A DNA stretch of 64,000 nt from assembly GCF_900155885.1 (NCBI RefSeq), contig NZ_FTMB01000001.1, forward strand, positions 496,001-560,000, read 5' to 3'. Position 1 is the stretch's first letter. The number at the start of each line of letters is the position of its first letter. The notes beneath the pieces were generated by a model that saw only the letters and a program-made list of their open reading frames with translations, had not been told where the DNA came from and searched no databases. Source of the stretch: Rhizobium sp. RU20A (lineage in GTDB: Bacteria; Pseudomonadota; Alphaproteobacteria; Rhizobiales; Rhizobiaceae). Made by a program: the position numbers and the translations under genes. Below, one piece after another: positions 63,230-64,000 of the stretch.

Positions 63230-63514
63230 TCACTTGACCTGCGTGACCGTCAGCTTGCCGTTGACGCGCTCGGCAACGAACTGGACCTTCGCGCCTTCCT
63301 TGAGCTTTGTCAGGAGGGCATCGTCCTTGACCTCGAAGACCATGGTCATCGCAGGCATCTCGAGACCCTTGAGCTCTTCATGGATCAGGGTGACCTTCTT
63401 TGCCTTTGCGTCGAGCTTCTTCACGGTGCCGTTGGTGAACTCCTGGGCGAACGCGCCGGCTGCAGAGGAGAGGGCGATCGCCGCTGCGAGACCCAGCTTG
63501 ATGATGTTTTTCAT
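63230..63514 (-). CDS. CusF-like periplasmic copper-binding protein
   Basis: A 94-residue protein with a signal peptide (MKNIIKLGLAAAIALSSAAGAFA) and a CusF-type small beta-barrel. The Met cluster GLEMPAMTMVFEVKD and His45 in LIHEEL fit the Cu(I)/Ag(I) site of CusF, except that Trp is replaced. CusF carries Cu(I) to efflux pumps. It lies 18 bases after a cupredoxin-like gene on the same strand and is probably in the same transcript. Confidence 0.88.
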   Translation of the reverse strand: MKNIIKLGLAAAIALSSAAGAFAQEFTNGTVKKLDAKAKKVTLIHEELKGLEMPAMTMVFEVKDDALLTKLKEGAKVQFVAERVNGKLTVTQVK

Positions 63515-63532
63515 TTTCGAGTTCCTTTCAGG

Positions 63533-64000
63533 TTACTTGGCGACAGCAACGTCGCCGTGCATGCCAGCGTCGTAGTGGCCGGGAACAAGGCAGGCGATCT
63601 TGAACACTCCGTCGTTGGTGAACTTCCAGACGATCTCGCCGGACTTGCCGGACGCGAGCCGGATGGCATTGGGGTCGTCATGTTCCATGTCTGGGAACTT
63701 CTCCATGACAGCCTTGTGCTCCATGACCTTGTCTTCCTGGTCGAGAACGAACTCGTGATCGAGCTCGCCTTCGTTCTTGATCGTGAAGCGTACGGTCTGA
63801 CCCTTGCGGACTTTGAAGTTGTTCGGGGTGAAAACCATCTTGCCGTCCGGTGTCTCCTTCATGGAAACTCGGATCGTCTGAGTGACCTTCGCCTTGTCAC
63901 CAGGTTCGCCGACGGCCATGGCCTCGCCGTGCCCTCCGGCATGGTTCCCGGACGCCAATGCGGGCGTCGAAAGAGCGGTGGCCAGAATCAGGCCGATCAT
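63533..64000 (-). CDS. Cupredoxin-domain protein (plastocyanin-like), start beyond window
   Basis: A periplasmic type-1-copper-like protein. The visible 155 codons have the end of a signal peptide (LILATALSTPALASG), a His-rich linker (HAGGHGEAM) and a cupredoxin fold. Ligand candidates are His in ELDHEFVL, Cys in FKIACLVPGHYDAGMHG, His in PGH and Met in AGMHG, so the site is complete. The frame reaches the right edge, and the true start probably lies some codons outside. It is upstream of the CusF-like gene in one operon. Confidence 0.85.
   Translation of the reverse strand: MIGLILATALSTPALASGNHAGGHGEAMAVGEPGDKAKVTQTIRVSMKETPDGKMVFTPNNFKVRKGQTVRFTIKNEGELDHEFVLDQEDKVMEHKAVMEKFPDMEHDDPNAIRLASGKSGEIVWKFTNDGVFKIACLVPGHYDAGMHGDVAVAK

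Overview
The window looks like a chromosomal segment of a GC-rich alphaproteobacterium of the order Hyphomicrobiales, most probably a member of the Rhizobiaceae (Rhizobium, Agrobacterium, Shinella or Ensifer relatives). The evidence is the recG-sdhE-mfd order, glnB-glnA behind a sigma-54 type promoter, divergent uvrA/ssb around an alphaproteobacterial GAAC-N7-GAAC SOS box, and an invasion-associated locus B protein, an ATP12 chaperone and a DUF1883 protein. The species cannot be fixed from this sequence alone.

Positions 1-33.35 kb are ordinary housekeeping chromosome. They hold DNA repair and recombination (recG, mfd, uvrA, ssb, rarA), nitrogen control (glnB, glnA), metabolite repair (nnrD), proteostasis (HtrA/DegP protease, hspQ, ATP12), RNA modification (rluC), lipoylation (lipB), purine salvage (gpt), fluoride export (crcB), a BrnT/BrnA toxin-antitoxin pair and a tRNA-Leu(GAG). 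Three genes of glutathione-dependent formaldehyde metabolism (fghA, frmA and a GFA-family gene) lie within 8 kb.

From about 33.39 kb the content changes to an accessory island that runs off the right edge. It opens with three TGTCCCAA direct repeats, an HTH-nucleotidyltransferase and a Tn7-like transposition module on the minus strand (TnsA-like, TnsB DDE transposase, TnsC/TniB ATPase, TniQ). From 40.5 to 54.4 kb is a dense set of small operons resembling a defence or element-maintenance cargo: a 52-codon leader ORF, a duplicated-domain protein, a PIN toxin divergent from a Phd-like antitoxin, a PD-(D/E)XK-like protein with a 2H phosphoesterase, a second TnsA-like protein with a soluble AAA+/M41 protease, a cytosine methyltransferase with a large unknown N-terminus, small zinc-binding proteins, an orphan MerR, a receiver-like protein, and a Hanks-type kinase one base from a RuvC-like protein. 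A paired 21-bp-period operator occurs both before the nucleotidyltransferase (33.9 kb) and before the receiver-like gene (52.1 kb), which suggests shared regulation across the island.

From 54.7 kb to the end the cargo is copper handling: a class B penicillin-binding protein, then multicopper oxidase, Cu(I) P-type ATPase and a DUF2933 protein as an operon, a His/Cys-rich membrane protein, a glutaredoxin-MauE fusion divergent from a CueR-like MerR regulator, a DUF411 protein, a CusF-like chaperone and a partial cupredoxin. The best candidates for an undescribed system are the TnsA-like plus AAA+/M41 operon (45.6-48.1 kb), the kinase plus RuvC-like pair (52.9-54.4 kb) and the 2H phosphoesterase plus nuclease-like pair (43.7-45.4 kb).
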